From contig DAOI01000026.1 in assembly GCA_002501805.1 (NCBI GenBank), forward strand, positions 1-20,137: a DNA stretch of 20,137 bases. Direction: 5' to 3'. Source of the stretch: Euryarchaeota archaeon UBA463. GTDB taxonomy: Archaea > Thermoplasmatota > Poseidoniia > Poseidoniales > Thalassarchaeaceae. The notes below the pieces were generated by a model that worked only from the letters and a program-made list of their open reading frames with translations, searched no databases and had not been told where the DNA came from. Position numbers and translations under genes: made by a program. This document shows positions 6,957 through 14,661 of the stretch, piece by piece (the first letter of the stretch is position 1; every line of letters begins with the position of its first letter).

Positions 6957-7593
6957 TTCCCCTCACCAATATTTCTGAGATTACTTCTTTCAACCCCTCG
7001 TCTGGATCGCATTTGAATGACCTAACGCCAAATGATTTTGCAGCCTCCATATCCACATTTCTGTCACCCACCATTACAGATGTTGCCTCAGAGGGCCGGT
7101 GTTTCCATTCATCTCCAAATTTTATGTCGCCCGCAGATAGTAATGTTTGAGACTCTGCGGCATCAATAATCTGCCTACCTGCTTCTAGCATACCAGGATT
7201 GGGTTTTCTCGCCCACGAATTATGCCAAGGAGCGTAAGGGCTGTGAAGTGTCAAATCCAGAATCGCATCATGATCTTCTGAAATAATCTCTGAACGGACT
7301 CTATCGTGTATGTTAGCTAGATTTTCCCTACTCCAAATTCCTCTCCCAACAGGAGATTGGTTAGTAACAATACATATTCTAAATCCCTCCCTTCTTAAGT
7401 CTCCAATAGCCTTAGGGGCTCCGGCAAGAACCTCGACCTCATCGGGAGAATTGACATAATCTTCGAATCCCCTAATTATTACTCCATCCCTGTCCAGATA
7501 TGCTATTTTTCCTTGCCATTCTCCTTCGAACGGGAGAGCTTCTAATTCTAGTGGAGAGTACAGACTTTCCCTATCCCTCATCGGCGGGAACAT
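6949..7593 (-). CDS. gmhB: HAD-family phosphatase, GmhB-like (heptose bisphosphate phosphatase type)
   Basis: HAD-IIIA phosphatase resembling D-glycero-manno-heptose-1,7-bisphosphate 7-phosphatase and histidinol-phosphatase. Visible catalytic motifs are DRDGVI (34-39, nucleophile D34 and acid/base D36), VTNQSPVGRG (76-85), RKPNPGM (129-135), and GDRNVDMEAA (176-185) for magnesium. GmhB proteins usually bind zinc through Cys/His residues just before RKP. Here the segment (117-130) has histidines (H117, H124) but no cysteine, so that zinc site appears lost. About 25 N-terminal residues precede the domain, and an in-frame ATG at residue 5 is possible. It sits 4 nt after the gmhA-like gene and overlaps tiaS. 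The context suggests a heptose or related sugar pathway. The exact substrate is inferred; other sugar bisphosphates are possible. Confidence 0.78.
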   Translation of the reverse strand: MFPPMRDRESLYSPLELEALPFEGEWQGKIAYLDRDGVIIRGFEDYVNSPDEVEVLAGAPKAIGDLRREGFRICIVTNQSPVGRGIWSRENLANIHDRVRSEIISEDHDAILDLTLHSPYAPWHNSWARKPNPGMLEAGRQIIDAAESQTLLSAGDIKFGDEWKHRPSEATSVMVGDRNVDMEAAKSFGVRSFKCDPDEGLKEVISEILVRGNE

Positions 7594-7597
7594 GTGA

Positions 7598-8167
7598 TCA
7601 CTGCTCGCGGTTTGATTTCACTGCCTCTTTGATGATATGGTTAATCACCAATTGGACATCCTCAATTCTTTCCATGGAAGTACTAGGGATAACTATGGAT
7701 AAATCTACTAGATTTACGATTTCGCCCCCTCCCATTCCATTATAATTTCCAGTAATTGCCACGGTTTTGCATCCAATCTCATTAGCGAATTTAACCCCGT
7801 TAATTACATTCTCTGAGTTACCAGAACCAGAGTATGCGATTAGTAAATCGCCATTATCAGCAAATGTGGAAAGTTGGCCTACGAATACCTGGGAGTAGCC
7901 TTCATCGTTCGCCCATGCTGAGAAGGAAGAGGTATTATCGGAATGAGCTATAGTTTTCAGACCGAGTTCCTTTGACCAATCACCAGCACTGTGAGATGGA
8001 GTGGCTGCGCTTCCCCCGTTTCCTATGAAGTGAACGGTGGCCCCTTGATTACAGGCATCAATTACCATAGAATATAAATTCGAAATTTCTGTTGTCGGTA
8101 AGTTATCGAGCGTACTTTTGAGGTCTGCAAGGTAGCTGTTTGCAAACTCAGTGAAGTCGTCAGCCAT
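7598..8167 (-). CDS. gmhA: SIS-domain sugar isomerase, GmhA-like (sedoheptulose-7-phosphate isomerase type)
   Basis: A 189-aa single SIS-domain protein of the phosphoheptose isomerase group, which converts sedoheptulose 7-phosphate to D-glycero-manno-heptose 7-phosphate. The phosphate-binding elements GNGGSAA (49-55) and YSGSGNSENV (112-121) are clear, and the C-terminal helix has ERIEDVQLVINHI (166-178). In well-studied GmhA, the equivalent helix carries a catalytic histidine where I read Q172, and the catalytic glutamate after the GGSAA loop seems to be D63. These alignments are by eye and leave the precise reaction open. It is the first gene of the gmhA-gmhB-tiaS unit, with a following 4-nt gap. 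It diverges from the archaeosortase gene over 60 bp. Confidence 0.8.
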   Translation of the reverse strand: MADDFTEFANSYLADLKSTLDNLPTTEISNLYSMVIDACNQGATVHFIGNGGSAATPSHSAGDWSKELGLKTIAHSDNTSSFSAWANDEGYSQVFVGQLSTFADNGDLLIAYSGSGNSENVINGVKFANEIGCKTVAITGNYNGMGGGEIVNLVDLSIVIPSTSMERIEDVQLVINHIIKEAVKSNREQ

Positions 8168-8197
8168 GTGCTTACCCGGCTATCGGTTGGGGGCATC

Positions 8198-8204
8198 ATA
8201 TTTA
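8198..8204. promoter_or_regulatory. Candidate shared box A between gmhA-like and archaeosortase genes
   Basis: ATATTTA on plus (TAAATAT on minus) is the only AT-rich element in the 60-bp divergent gap. Its centre is about 27 bp before the archaeosortase ATG (8228), which suits a leaderless transcript, and about 34 bp before the gmhA-like ATG (8167). One element may serve both directions; this is inferred from spacing alone. Confidence 0.5.
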
Positions 8205-8227
8205 CGGGTTGATGGCTCGTTAACGTC

Positions 8228-9214
8228 ATGGAAGACCCAATCGTCGTCTTGGTGGGTGGTCTCGCGGGTGCAATAGGAGTGCCCGAATTCTCTCTTTGGC
8301 TGTCATTTTGCTGGATTGGTGCACTATCTCTGGGATTCAGTTTTCATCGGGGAGATTCTCCCATAGCCGCGTACTCTGCGGCAGTTGGCTGGTCATTGCT
8401 TGGCCTCTTTTTCTACATGCAATCTGGACATTTCATAGAGATTGAAGATCCCTTACTAGTTCTAATGACCGCTGGAGCGCTTCCAGCTGGTATCGCTCTA
8501 GGGATTTGGGAGGTTAGGAACTGGGAGCTTCAGAACGATTCTCTAATTTGGCTCAGAGGAGCCGTGGCTTGGTCTGTGATTCCATATTATGCCGTATACA
8601 GCATACCTGTTCTGAATATGCAATTCGTTGAGATGACTGCACATAGTACGGAGTGGCTGCTAGAATTCTGTGGATTGGGGTCATTCGAGGTTGGAGAAAT
8701 TATGGTGGATCTTCCTAGTGGAGTGGTCGCCGCTTCTCAATGGGAGGGAAGTAGATATTTTCTAACTGAGCCACTTGGAGACAAAGGATTTTTTGCTCCG
8801 TTCAATTATTCTGACGGAACTCCAGTTAGTGTTAGTTTCATACTGGCCTGCTCGGCTTTACAGTCGATGATTATCTTTGTAGGTGCGATCGTAGCCCTAA
8901 GGGGCGTTTCCTGGAAGCGTAAGGCGAGGGGATTACTAATCGCATTGCCCACGATACACGTACTCAATGTATTCAGAAATGCGGGAATTGTTTGGCTGAG
9001 TGATACTTACATTGGTTGGAGGCTGTTTCCTGGCTCCGACATTGATATGTTTGATTTCACACATAGTTATGCTGCAAAGGTGGCCAGTCTGTTCGCTATG
9101 TTCTTATTGGCCACAGCCCTTTTTGACCTGCTACCAGAGTTGCACCGCCACATATTGAGGATCTCTAGACCGGTCACTAAGATTTTCATGAGGCCTAAAG
9201 CCGAGTCATCTTGA
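8228..9214 (+). CDS. artA: Archaeosortase (exosortase-family transpeptidase-like membrane protein)
   Basis: Multi-pass membrane protein of the exosortase/archaeosortase family, which processes surface proteins at a C-terminal tripartite PGF-CTERM-type signal and hands them to a lipid anchor. In the 328-aa protein, about eight hydrophobic segments span the length. The presumed catalytic triad is visible in the typical order: C208 in ILACSALQSM, R250 in HVLNVFRNAGI and H279 in DFTHSYAAK. The extracytoplasmic stretch before C208 (about 150-200) holds the family's large loop. The last 30 residues are basic and cytoplasmic. No substrate with a PGF-CTERM tail is encoded in the window. It diverges from the gmhA-like gene, and its stop overlaps the convergent lhr gene by 9 bp. 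ArtA subfamily is likely but not proven. Confidence 0.85.
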   Translation: MEDPIVVLVGGLAGAIGVPEFSLWLSFCWIGALSLGFSFHRGDSPIAAYSAAVGWSLLGLFFYMQSGHFIEIEDPLLVLMTAGALPAGIALGIWEVRNWELQNDSLIWLRGAVAWSVIPYYAVYSIPVLNMQFVEMTAHSTEWLLEFCGLGSFEVGEIMVDLPSGVVAASQWEGSRYFLTEPLGDKGFFAPFNYSDGTPVSVSFILACSALQSMIIFVGAIVALRGVSWKRKARGLLIALPTIHVLNVFRNAGIVWLSDTYIGWRLFPGSDIDMFDFTHSYAAKVASLFAMFLLATALFDLLPELHRHILRISRPVTKIFMRPKAESS

Positions 9215-9832
9215 CCTTAACTTCTCATAGAGCTCGCCCGTTAATGGCATTTGATGTTCCCATGCGAATTCTTTCATGACCCTGAGAGCCTCCTTCTCTA
9301 GATCCGAGTCCCCCACGAAGTCTGTAACGTCTATTGTCGAGTTTCTTGTATTGGCCTTGAAAGCTGCAATGGGCTCTTCCTTGTGAAATACTAAGTAAGC
9401 CGAACCGAATCCGAATCTCTCCCTGAGAATTGATCCAAAATAGTGAATCAATGGGTCCGATGGCGGAATGACCAGGTCCCTAGTTTTTGGAATCTCTTTT
9501 GAGTCTAAAATTTCCTTCCTCCCCCAGCTGATATCATGCTGATCGTCAACTAGGAATCCTTTGATGAGAGTTCCGTCCTCTTCGAATTCATGAAGTACAT
9601 CGCTAATCTCCTCAGGAGAGAAGGGGGTTCCTGCTAGTCTCTCTAGTTGCTTCATCGAAATAACAGGGTACTCCTCAACCAGTTCTCTTAGATACTTCCT
9701 TTTTATTGACCATAGGTCGGAACTCTGTAGTGACTCTACGGTCTTGAAGCCCCCTCTGTAGTCTTGGACCAGGTGCCCACTTCTCACTAGTGGAGAGATA
9801 AGCTTCCTAAATTCGGCCCTACGCATGGCTAG
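9206..9832 (-). repeat. Lhr C-terminal module, second copy (protein-level repeat)
   Basis: Codes for about residues 1555-1762 of the Lhr protein. The order is a helix-rich segment (MRRAEFRKLI, LVRSGHLVQDY), a winged-helix-like segment with LRELVEEYPVISMKQLERLA then EFEEDGTLIKG, VIPPSDPLIHYF, YLVFHKEEPIAAFKA, TIDVTDFVG and a final helix. The same order and several identical residues occur about 357 residues earlier. The similarity is at protein level only and was aligned by eye. Confidence 0.6.
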
Positions 9833-12800
9833 CCTCTCCATGAAAACCGAGGGATCGTTATGATTCCTGAAGAATTCTAAGACGCCTAAATCATCATCAA
9901 TAGGGGGTGCGTTTCTAATTGCTAGTAATCTCTGGAAGTGAGGAAGCCTTGCCCAAACTTGATGACCCCTAAGATTAGTACCTTGGTGGAGTTGCTCGGT
10001 TGCGGCCATAGATTGTAGATCAACTCTGAACATTTCACAACGTCCCCTGAGTGCGAAATCGTCTCTCAGTTCATCGATTTCCTTCAGAGCATAGGTTTCA
10101 TTTTCCCACCTACTTATCTGATGGATATTGTGCGTATGGAAAAGAAGCCTGTTAACTTCATTTCTTGGTCTAGGTTCCACGATTCCCCCACGTATGTATC
10201 TCTCTCCATCCCCCATGGAGACGAATCCAAGCTCAGAAAGTATACCCTGGATATTATCATCGCAGTCATGTACTGGGACTCCATTGAAAGAGTGCATTAC
10301 AGAGACATCAACTAACCTATCACGATAGTTCTCCAGGAGCTCATTGAATGTGTCCTTGAATTCGTCTAGGTAAGAATGTGGTATATTAACGTCCTTAATC
10401 TCAAGATAGTCGTTAACCACGAACATCAATATCCTGCCTATCGGGTCCACGCCTTTGAAAACCGGATGGTACCAACCTTGCTTCAGTATCATCCTAACCT
10501 CTTGGATGAAGCGACTGCAGAACGGGTCTGACTGCGCTAAAATTCTCATCTTTCTATCTTCAGCTAATGGCGAGAGTAGCTTCTCAGCATCCTCATGAGA
10601 CGAGTAATAGTCTGTGGGGTCGGGCTGTAATGCGACGACTCTACAAATCGTGCCCTCATTCTCTAATTCCCTAAGGACTTCAGCGAGTTCTTCAACTGGC
10701 CTACTGACGAAAAACCTCAGCGTATGCAACCTTACTGGCCCTATCTTTGCTATTAATTGAGCTAGTGCTTCGGGAAAGTCCAGTGGATCAACAACACCAT
10801 GAATTCTCCTAAATAGTGCTATTGATCTCTTTCTATTAGGGACATCTAGATATTGCTTGGCAACAACCAGTTGACGCTCTAGGTTAGATATGGCCCTCTT
10901 GATACTTTTCTGAATGTGTTGATTTTCCTTACCTCGAGGATACTCAGAAAGAAGTTCTGTTCTTGTGATGCCGTCTTCAGGTATCTTCTCGAGTATTTCT
11001 TCTTCTAAAGATCCCAGCCAAGGTTCCGAACGAAGTCCCAGAAGCATGGGTATCTGATCGAGAGTTGTGTATCCTACCCTGTTGTGCAATAGTCTTCCGT
11101 TGTAAACGTCAGAGTCGTGTTTGAAGTCTTTCCAGTCTCTGAATCTGAAGTTCTTGACCCTATGAAGTAGCTCGTCCCTTCTCTGAATCAAAGCTAGTGA
11201 TTTTATCGCTTCAGAAGGTTCAGAAAACTCCGTGAAGGATTTCTGTAGGAGAAGTGTCTGAAGAGTACGATAATCCACTACCTCTACGCTACCTCCAGTA
11301 ATTCGATATTCGTCTACTCTGAGAATAAACTCCCCTTCATCTGTTTGAGTGAAGAAGCCAATTGATACCAAGTTCCTCATCTCTAGCTCTTGTAGGACTG
11401 ATTCTACCTGTCCCACAGGGAAAGGTAGCCTATCACTGAGTTGATCAAGGGTCTGGGGGCCTTCGGAACCAAGCATGTCAAGTAGCTTCAGTCTGAGGCA
11501 GTCTAGAGGGTCGGAAAGACTCGAAGATGCCCATTTAGAAGGAGTGGTGCCAGAGAATTCTTCGGCTATCTCATAGGTTAGTCCACCAGTGTAAAGAGCT
11601 CGTAAGTCCTCCATCTCGGATGCTCCTGCAACAGCAAGACAGCCAAGAGTACCATGGACTCCTGCCATTCTAATGGAGAACCATTTATCGTCGATTTGCT
11701 CGTGATTTGTATTTCTCACCTTGGTAATTAATCCTCTCTCCGCTAGTTCATATACCCATTCTCGAATCACGGGGATTTCGATTCCACTGAGCTTCGAATT
11801 GTAAAGTGGATTGGTGAGACCTCGCTCTAGCCCCCCTCCCATATCCATTAGTCTCAGAAGGTCAATAGCATTCTTAGGAGTGACTACCTTTGACTGATAG
11901 TACTCAGAAATCATCTCCTTATCCAGATCGGTAGCTAGAGATCTAGCACCCAGAAGACGCCTTAGGATCTCCGGGTCTACATCCTTGATCAGGTAAGCTC
12001 TAGTCCTTAGGCTCAGAAGATCCTCAAATGCGGACATGAATAGCGTCATTCCGAGAGGGGAGGGCATTTTCACGCGCCTATGTACAATTCTGACATCCTC
12101 GCTATCCATCCTGGAGATGAAGTTACGTAATTGTTCCATATCTAGATCGCCATTTAGGATTTCACTCATCGCTTCTCTAATTATGACCGAGCCGTCCATC
12201 TGACGATGTTTTGTCATAATCGCTTCTGCCTTCTGCTGGAATTGCTTCGGACTAACTTCCTCGGCACCGATTCTTCTAGGATTCAGCATACTCCTGGAGG
12301 ATACTTCCCTGAACCTCTTTGAGAACAGTTGGGAATCCATCATATATCTCTGGAGTATTTCCTCGCTAGTGTCATTCCTAAATACCTCCGGAATCTTAGA
12401 AATTTCAACCTCATGACTCAATTTTGCCATAAATCCATTCTCGTCAAATGAAAGCTCGTGGATGATTATATTTTCTTTGGAGGCGATTCCAGCGAAGAGG
12501 TAGCCCAGAGCGAGGTTGAATGCCCTTCCCCTGCAGGTAGTCACAACATAAGTTGGCAGGGGGGAGTCCACCTGCTCGATGAGTATCCTGTCATTGGAAG
12601 GGACTTGGAACGTTGTAGCGACATGCTCGTCAAGGAACTGTTTCAGCGCTAATGCTACAGGCCTATTGAGCTGTAATGCTTCTGTCAGGATTGGCTCATA
12701 ATCAGTTGCCATTCTTGCCCCTACGGAAATCTGACTCAATAATCTGAGAACGGCCTGACTTAATTCATGTGTACGACTGTTAGCCTCGCCTGTCCAAGAG

Positions 12801-14494
12801 GGTATTGTTGGCCTGTATCCGGTTGCAGGTGTGACATTTACCCTGGTGCCTCTGATACTAGCTACTCTATATGTAGATCCACCCAACAGGAATACGTCCC
12901 CATTCCTGAGACTTGAAACGAAAGAGGATGAAAGCTGCCCCACCAAAGTTCCGTCTCCGGTGAAAACCAAGTAGCTGTTATCGGGTGCAATAGTTCCTAT
13001 GTTGGTGTAGTAGATCATTTGCGCAAATCCACGCTTTCCGAATCTGTTATCCTCCCAGTCAAGCCAGACTCTTCTTTCCTCATCAAGCATGTCTAGAACT
13101 TCGATGTAATCATCGTAAGGAAGTGACTTGTATGGCCATGATGATGTCACAAGAGAGTAGGCGTCGTCGATATCCCATTCCTTGATTATGGTGAGTCCGA
13201 TTAGGAATTGTGCCAGAACATCGAGTGAATTCTGAGGAAATTTTAGTAAATCCATCTCTCCCTCCAAAATAGCCATTTGCAATGCAACGAGTTCCATCAG
13301 GTCATGGGGCGAGGTAGGTAGGAACCTGGCCCTGGGCAAGCCGCCAACCTGATGCCCTGCTCTACCTATTCTCTGAAGAGCCGTGGCGATTGAACCCGGG
13401 GAGCCAACTTGAATGACTAAATCAACAGAACCTATATCGATACCCATTTCAAGGCTGGACGATGAAACAACGCATCTCAGTAATCCATTCTTGAGCTTAC
13501 TTTCCACATCAAGCCTGATTGCCTTGTCCATTGAACCGTGATGCCCCTCTACACCTTCCATCCCAGCTATCTTCAATCTCTGCACTACTGTCTCTGTCAT
13601 GTTCCTAGTATTGACGAAAACCAACGTAGTAGTGTGAGCCTCGGCTAATTCTTTGATCCTGTCTACATTATGATCCAAAATTTCCTTAACTGGAATAGAG
13701 CTGAATCTGGGAGTTGGCAGAATTATGTCCAAGTCGAGCTCCCTATCTCCTGATATTTTCGCAATGGCGACCTTTTGGGGCTCTGCGTCGGTTTCCCTTG
13801 AATCGCTAGCAACTAGAAATTCAGCTACCGCATCTAGAGGCTCCATGGTTGCACTGATGCCGATTCTCTGGACGTCGGACGATACTACAGTATCCATCAG
13901 AGCCATACTTAGAGACAGATGAGTGCCTCTTTTTGTGGGAACTAATGAGTGCATTTCGTCAATGATGAGCCATTTCATTTGATCCAAAATTGGCCTAAAC
14001 CTCTTGGAAGCAAGTCCCAATCCAAGTGACTCGGGCGTTGTAATCAATATATGTGGAGGTTTTCTAAGCATTTTCTCCCTCTCGCTCTGAGGGGTATCGC
14101 CCGTCCTCAGTCCAACTTTGATTTCCTTGGCTCTGCTTGGAAGAAATCTCTCCTTGATTTCACCAAGGGGGCCAAGAAGATTCTTTTCGATATCATTGGC
14201 AAGGGCCTTGATTGGAGATATGTATACGCACTGGACCGAATCTGGAAGGGTTCCATCAAGAGAACCACGCACTAAATCATCTATTATCGTGAGGAATGCT
14301 GTAAGGGTTTTTCCAGAGCCAGTCGGGGAACAAAGTAAGAGGTGCTCTCCCTTCAGAATTCGTGGAATAGCTACCTTTTGTGGCTCTGTGAAGTCTGGAA
14401 ATTTGTCCATAAACCAATTTCTAACGGGTGGACATAGTCTCTCCAGGAGCTCTTCAGTCTCCATTCTGTCCTCTACATACTCGATTTCAGGCAT
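9206..14494 (-). CDS. lhr: Giant Lhr-type superfamily 2 helicase with duplicated C-terminal modules
   Basis: DNA/RNA helicase of the Lhr family, linked to DNA repair, here about 1762 aa. Archaeal Lhr-core proteins are near 900 aa and E. coli Lhr is 1538 aa. Motifs from the ATG at 14494: Q-region FTEPQKVAIP, Walker A SPTGSGKT (56-63), TTPESL (152-157), Walker B DEMH (179-182), SAT (214-216), SSSLEMGIDIG (345-355) and QRIGRAGHQVG (374-384). A winged-helix and core domain follow to about 890. The remaining 870 residues resemble the extended C-terminal region of bacterial Lhr: several winged helices and two similar modules around SDPF (1322) and SDPL (1679), which recall YcaQ/AlkZ-type (HTH_42) proteins. 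I chose the ATG because AGGTG lies nine nt upstream; a GTG at 14506 is also in frame. It converges on artA with a 9-bp overlap and diverges from glyS. Confidence 0.9.
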   Translation of the reverse strand: MPEIEYVEDRMETEELLERLCPPVRNWFMDKFPDFTEPQKVAIPRILKGEHLLLCSPTGSGKTLTAFLTIIDDLVRGSLDGTLPDSVQCVYISPIKALANDIEKNLLGPLGEIKERFLPSRAKEIKVGLRTGDTPQSEREKMLRKPPHILITTPESLGLGLASKRFRPILDQMKWLIIDEMHSLVPTKRGTHLSLSMALMDTVVSSDVQRIGISATMEPLDAVAEFLVASDSRETDAEPQKVAIAKISGDRELDLDIILPTPRFSSIPVKEILDHNVDRIKELAEAHTTTLVFVNTRNMTETVVQRLKIAGMEGVEGHHGSMDKAIRLDVESKLKNGLLRCVVSSSSLEMGIDIGSVDLVIQVGSPGSIATALQRIGRAGHQVGGLPRARFLPTSPHDLMELVALQMAILEGEMDLLKFPQNSLDVLAQFLIGLTIIKEWDIDDAYSLVTSSWPYKSLPYDDYIEVLDMLDEERRVWLDWEDNRFGKRGFAQMIYYTNIGTIAPDNSYLVFTGDGTLVGQLSSSFVSSLRNGDVFLLGGSTYRVASIRGTRVNVTPATGYRPTIPSWTGEANSRTHELSQAVLRLLSQISVGARMATDYEPILTEALQLNRPVALALKQFLDEHVATTFQVPSNDRILIEQVDSPLPTYVVTTCRGRAFNLALGYLFAGIASKENIIIHELSFDENGFMAKLSHEVEISKIPEVFRNDTSEEILQRYMMDSQLFSKRFREVSSRSMLNPRRIGAEEVSPKQFQQKAEAIMTKHRQMDGSVIIREAMSEILNGDLDMEQLRNFISRMDSEDVRIVHRRVKMPSPLGMTLFMSAFEDLLSLRTRAYLIKDVDPEILRRLLGARSLATDLDKEMISEYYQSKVVTPKNAIDLLRLMDMGGGLERGLTNPLYNSKLSGIEIPVIREWVYELAERGLITKVRNTNHEQIDDKWFSIRMAGVHGTLGCLAVAGASEMEDLRALYTGGLTYEIAEEFSGTTPSKWASSSLSDPLDCLRLKLLDMLGSEGPQTLDQLSDRLPFPVGQVESVLQELEMRNLVSIGFFTQTDEGEFILRVDEYRITGGSVEVVDYRTLQTLLLQKSFTEFSEPSEAIKSLALIQRRDELLHRVKNFRFRDWKDFKHDSDVYNGRLLHNRVGYTTLDQIPMLLGLRSEPWLGSLEEEILEKIPEDGITRTELLSEYPRGKENQHIQKSIKRAISNLERQLVVAKQYLDVPNRKRSIALFRRIHGVVDPLDFPEALAQLIAKIGPVRLHTLRFFVSRPVEELAEVLRELENEGTICRVVALQPDPTDYYSSHEDAEKLLSPLAEDRKMRILAQSDPFCSRFIQEVRMILKQGWYHPVFKGVDPIGRILMFVVNDYLEIKDVNIPHSYLDEFKDTFNELLENYRDRLVDVSVMHSFNGVPVHDCDDNIQGILSELGFVSMGDGERYIRGGIVEPRPRNEVNRLLFHTHNIHQISRWENETYALKEIDELRDDFALRGRCEMFRVDLQSMAATEQLHQGTNLRGHQVWARLPHFQRLLAIRNAPPIDDDLGVLEFFRNHNDPSVFMERLAMRRAEFRKLISPLVRSGHLVQDYRGGFKTVESLQSSDLWSIKRKYLRELVEEYPVISMKQLERLAGTPFSPEEISDVLHEFEEDGTLIKGFLVDDQHDISWGRKEILDSKEIPKTRDLVIPPSDPLIHYFGSILRERFGFGSAYLVFHKEEPIAAFKANTRNSTIDVTDFVGDSDLEKEALRVMKEFAWEHQMPLTGELYEKLRSR
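10310..10927 (-). repeat. Lhr C-terminal module, first copy (protein-level repeat)
   Basis: Codes for about residues 1190-1395 of the Lhr protein. The order is SIKRAISNLERQLVVAKQYL, LAQLIAKIGPVRLHTLRFFV then ELENEGTICRV, ILAQSDPFCSRF, HPVFKGVDPIGRIL, LEIKDVNIP and a final helix. It corresponds segment by segment to the copy at 9206-9832, with a constant offset near 357-363 residues. Confidence 0.6.
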
Positions 14495-14503
14495 TTTTTG
14501 TTG

Positions 14504-14508
14504 CACCT
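14504..14508 (-). promoter_or_regulatory. Shine-Dalgarno-like site deciding the lhr start
   Basis: AGGTG on the minus strand lies nine nt before the ATG at 14494. The competing GTG start at 14506 falls inside this site, which favours the ATG. Confidence 0.5.
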
Positions 14509-14558
14509 ATCACTCGGTTGGGCTTCCTATGAGTACATCAATGCTTCTCTAAGAACCT

Positions 14559-14576
14559 CATTAAAGGCCTTTAATG
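14559..14576. promoter_or_regulatory. Perfect 18-bp palindrome in the lhr/glyS divergent region
   Basis: CATTAAAGGCCTTTAATG reads identically on both strands. It lies 65 bp before the lhr ATG and 86 bp before the favoured glyS ATG. Each half contains TTTAA, which could act as a TATA element for the gene it faces, so the site may be a bidirectional core promoter, an operator, or both. The rest of the intergenic region (14507-14661) shows no coding sequence or RNA gene that I can recognise. Confidence 0.55.
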
Positions 14577-14652
14577 GCATTATCAATAACCCTAAGGTAC
14601 GTACACCGATAGCCCATTCCCAAGGATGGCTTGAAAGATGGGTGGCCAAGTC

Positions 14653-14656
14653 GGAG
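14653..14656 (+). promoter_or_regulatory. Shine-Dalgarno-like site deciding the glyS start
   Basis: GGAG lies five nt before the ATG at 14662. The upstream in-frame ATG at 14638 has no comparable site, so the internal ATG is favoured. Confidence 0.5.
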
Positions 14657-14661
14657 ATACG

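Noticed and set aside
14118..14552. 144-aa plus-strand open frame across the lhr start
   Set aside because: Antisense to the first helicase domain of lhr, where motifs are unmistakable.
14507..14661. tRNA or small RNA gene in the lhr/glyS spacer
   Set aside because: No cloverleaf, no tRNA-like T-loop sequence and no other RNA signature apart from the palindrome.
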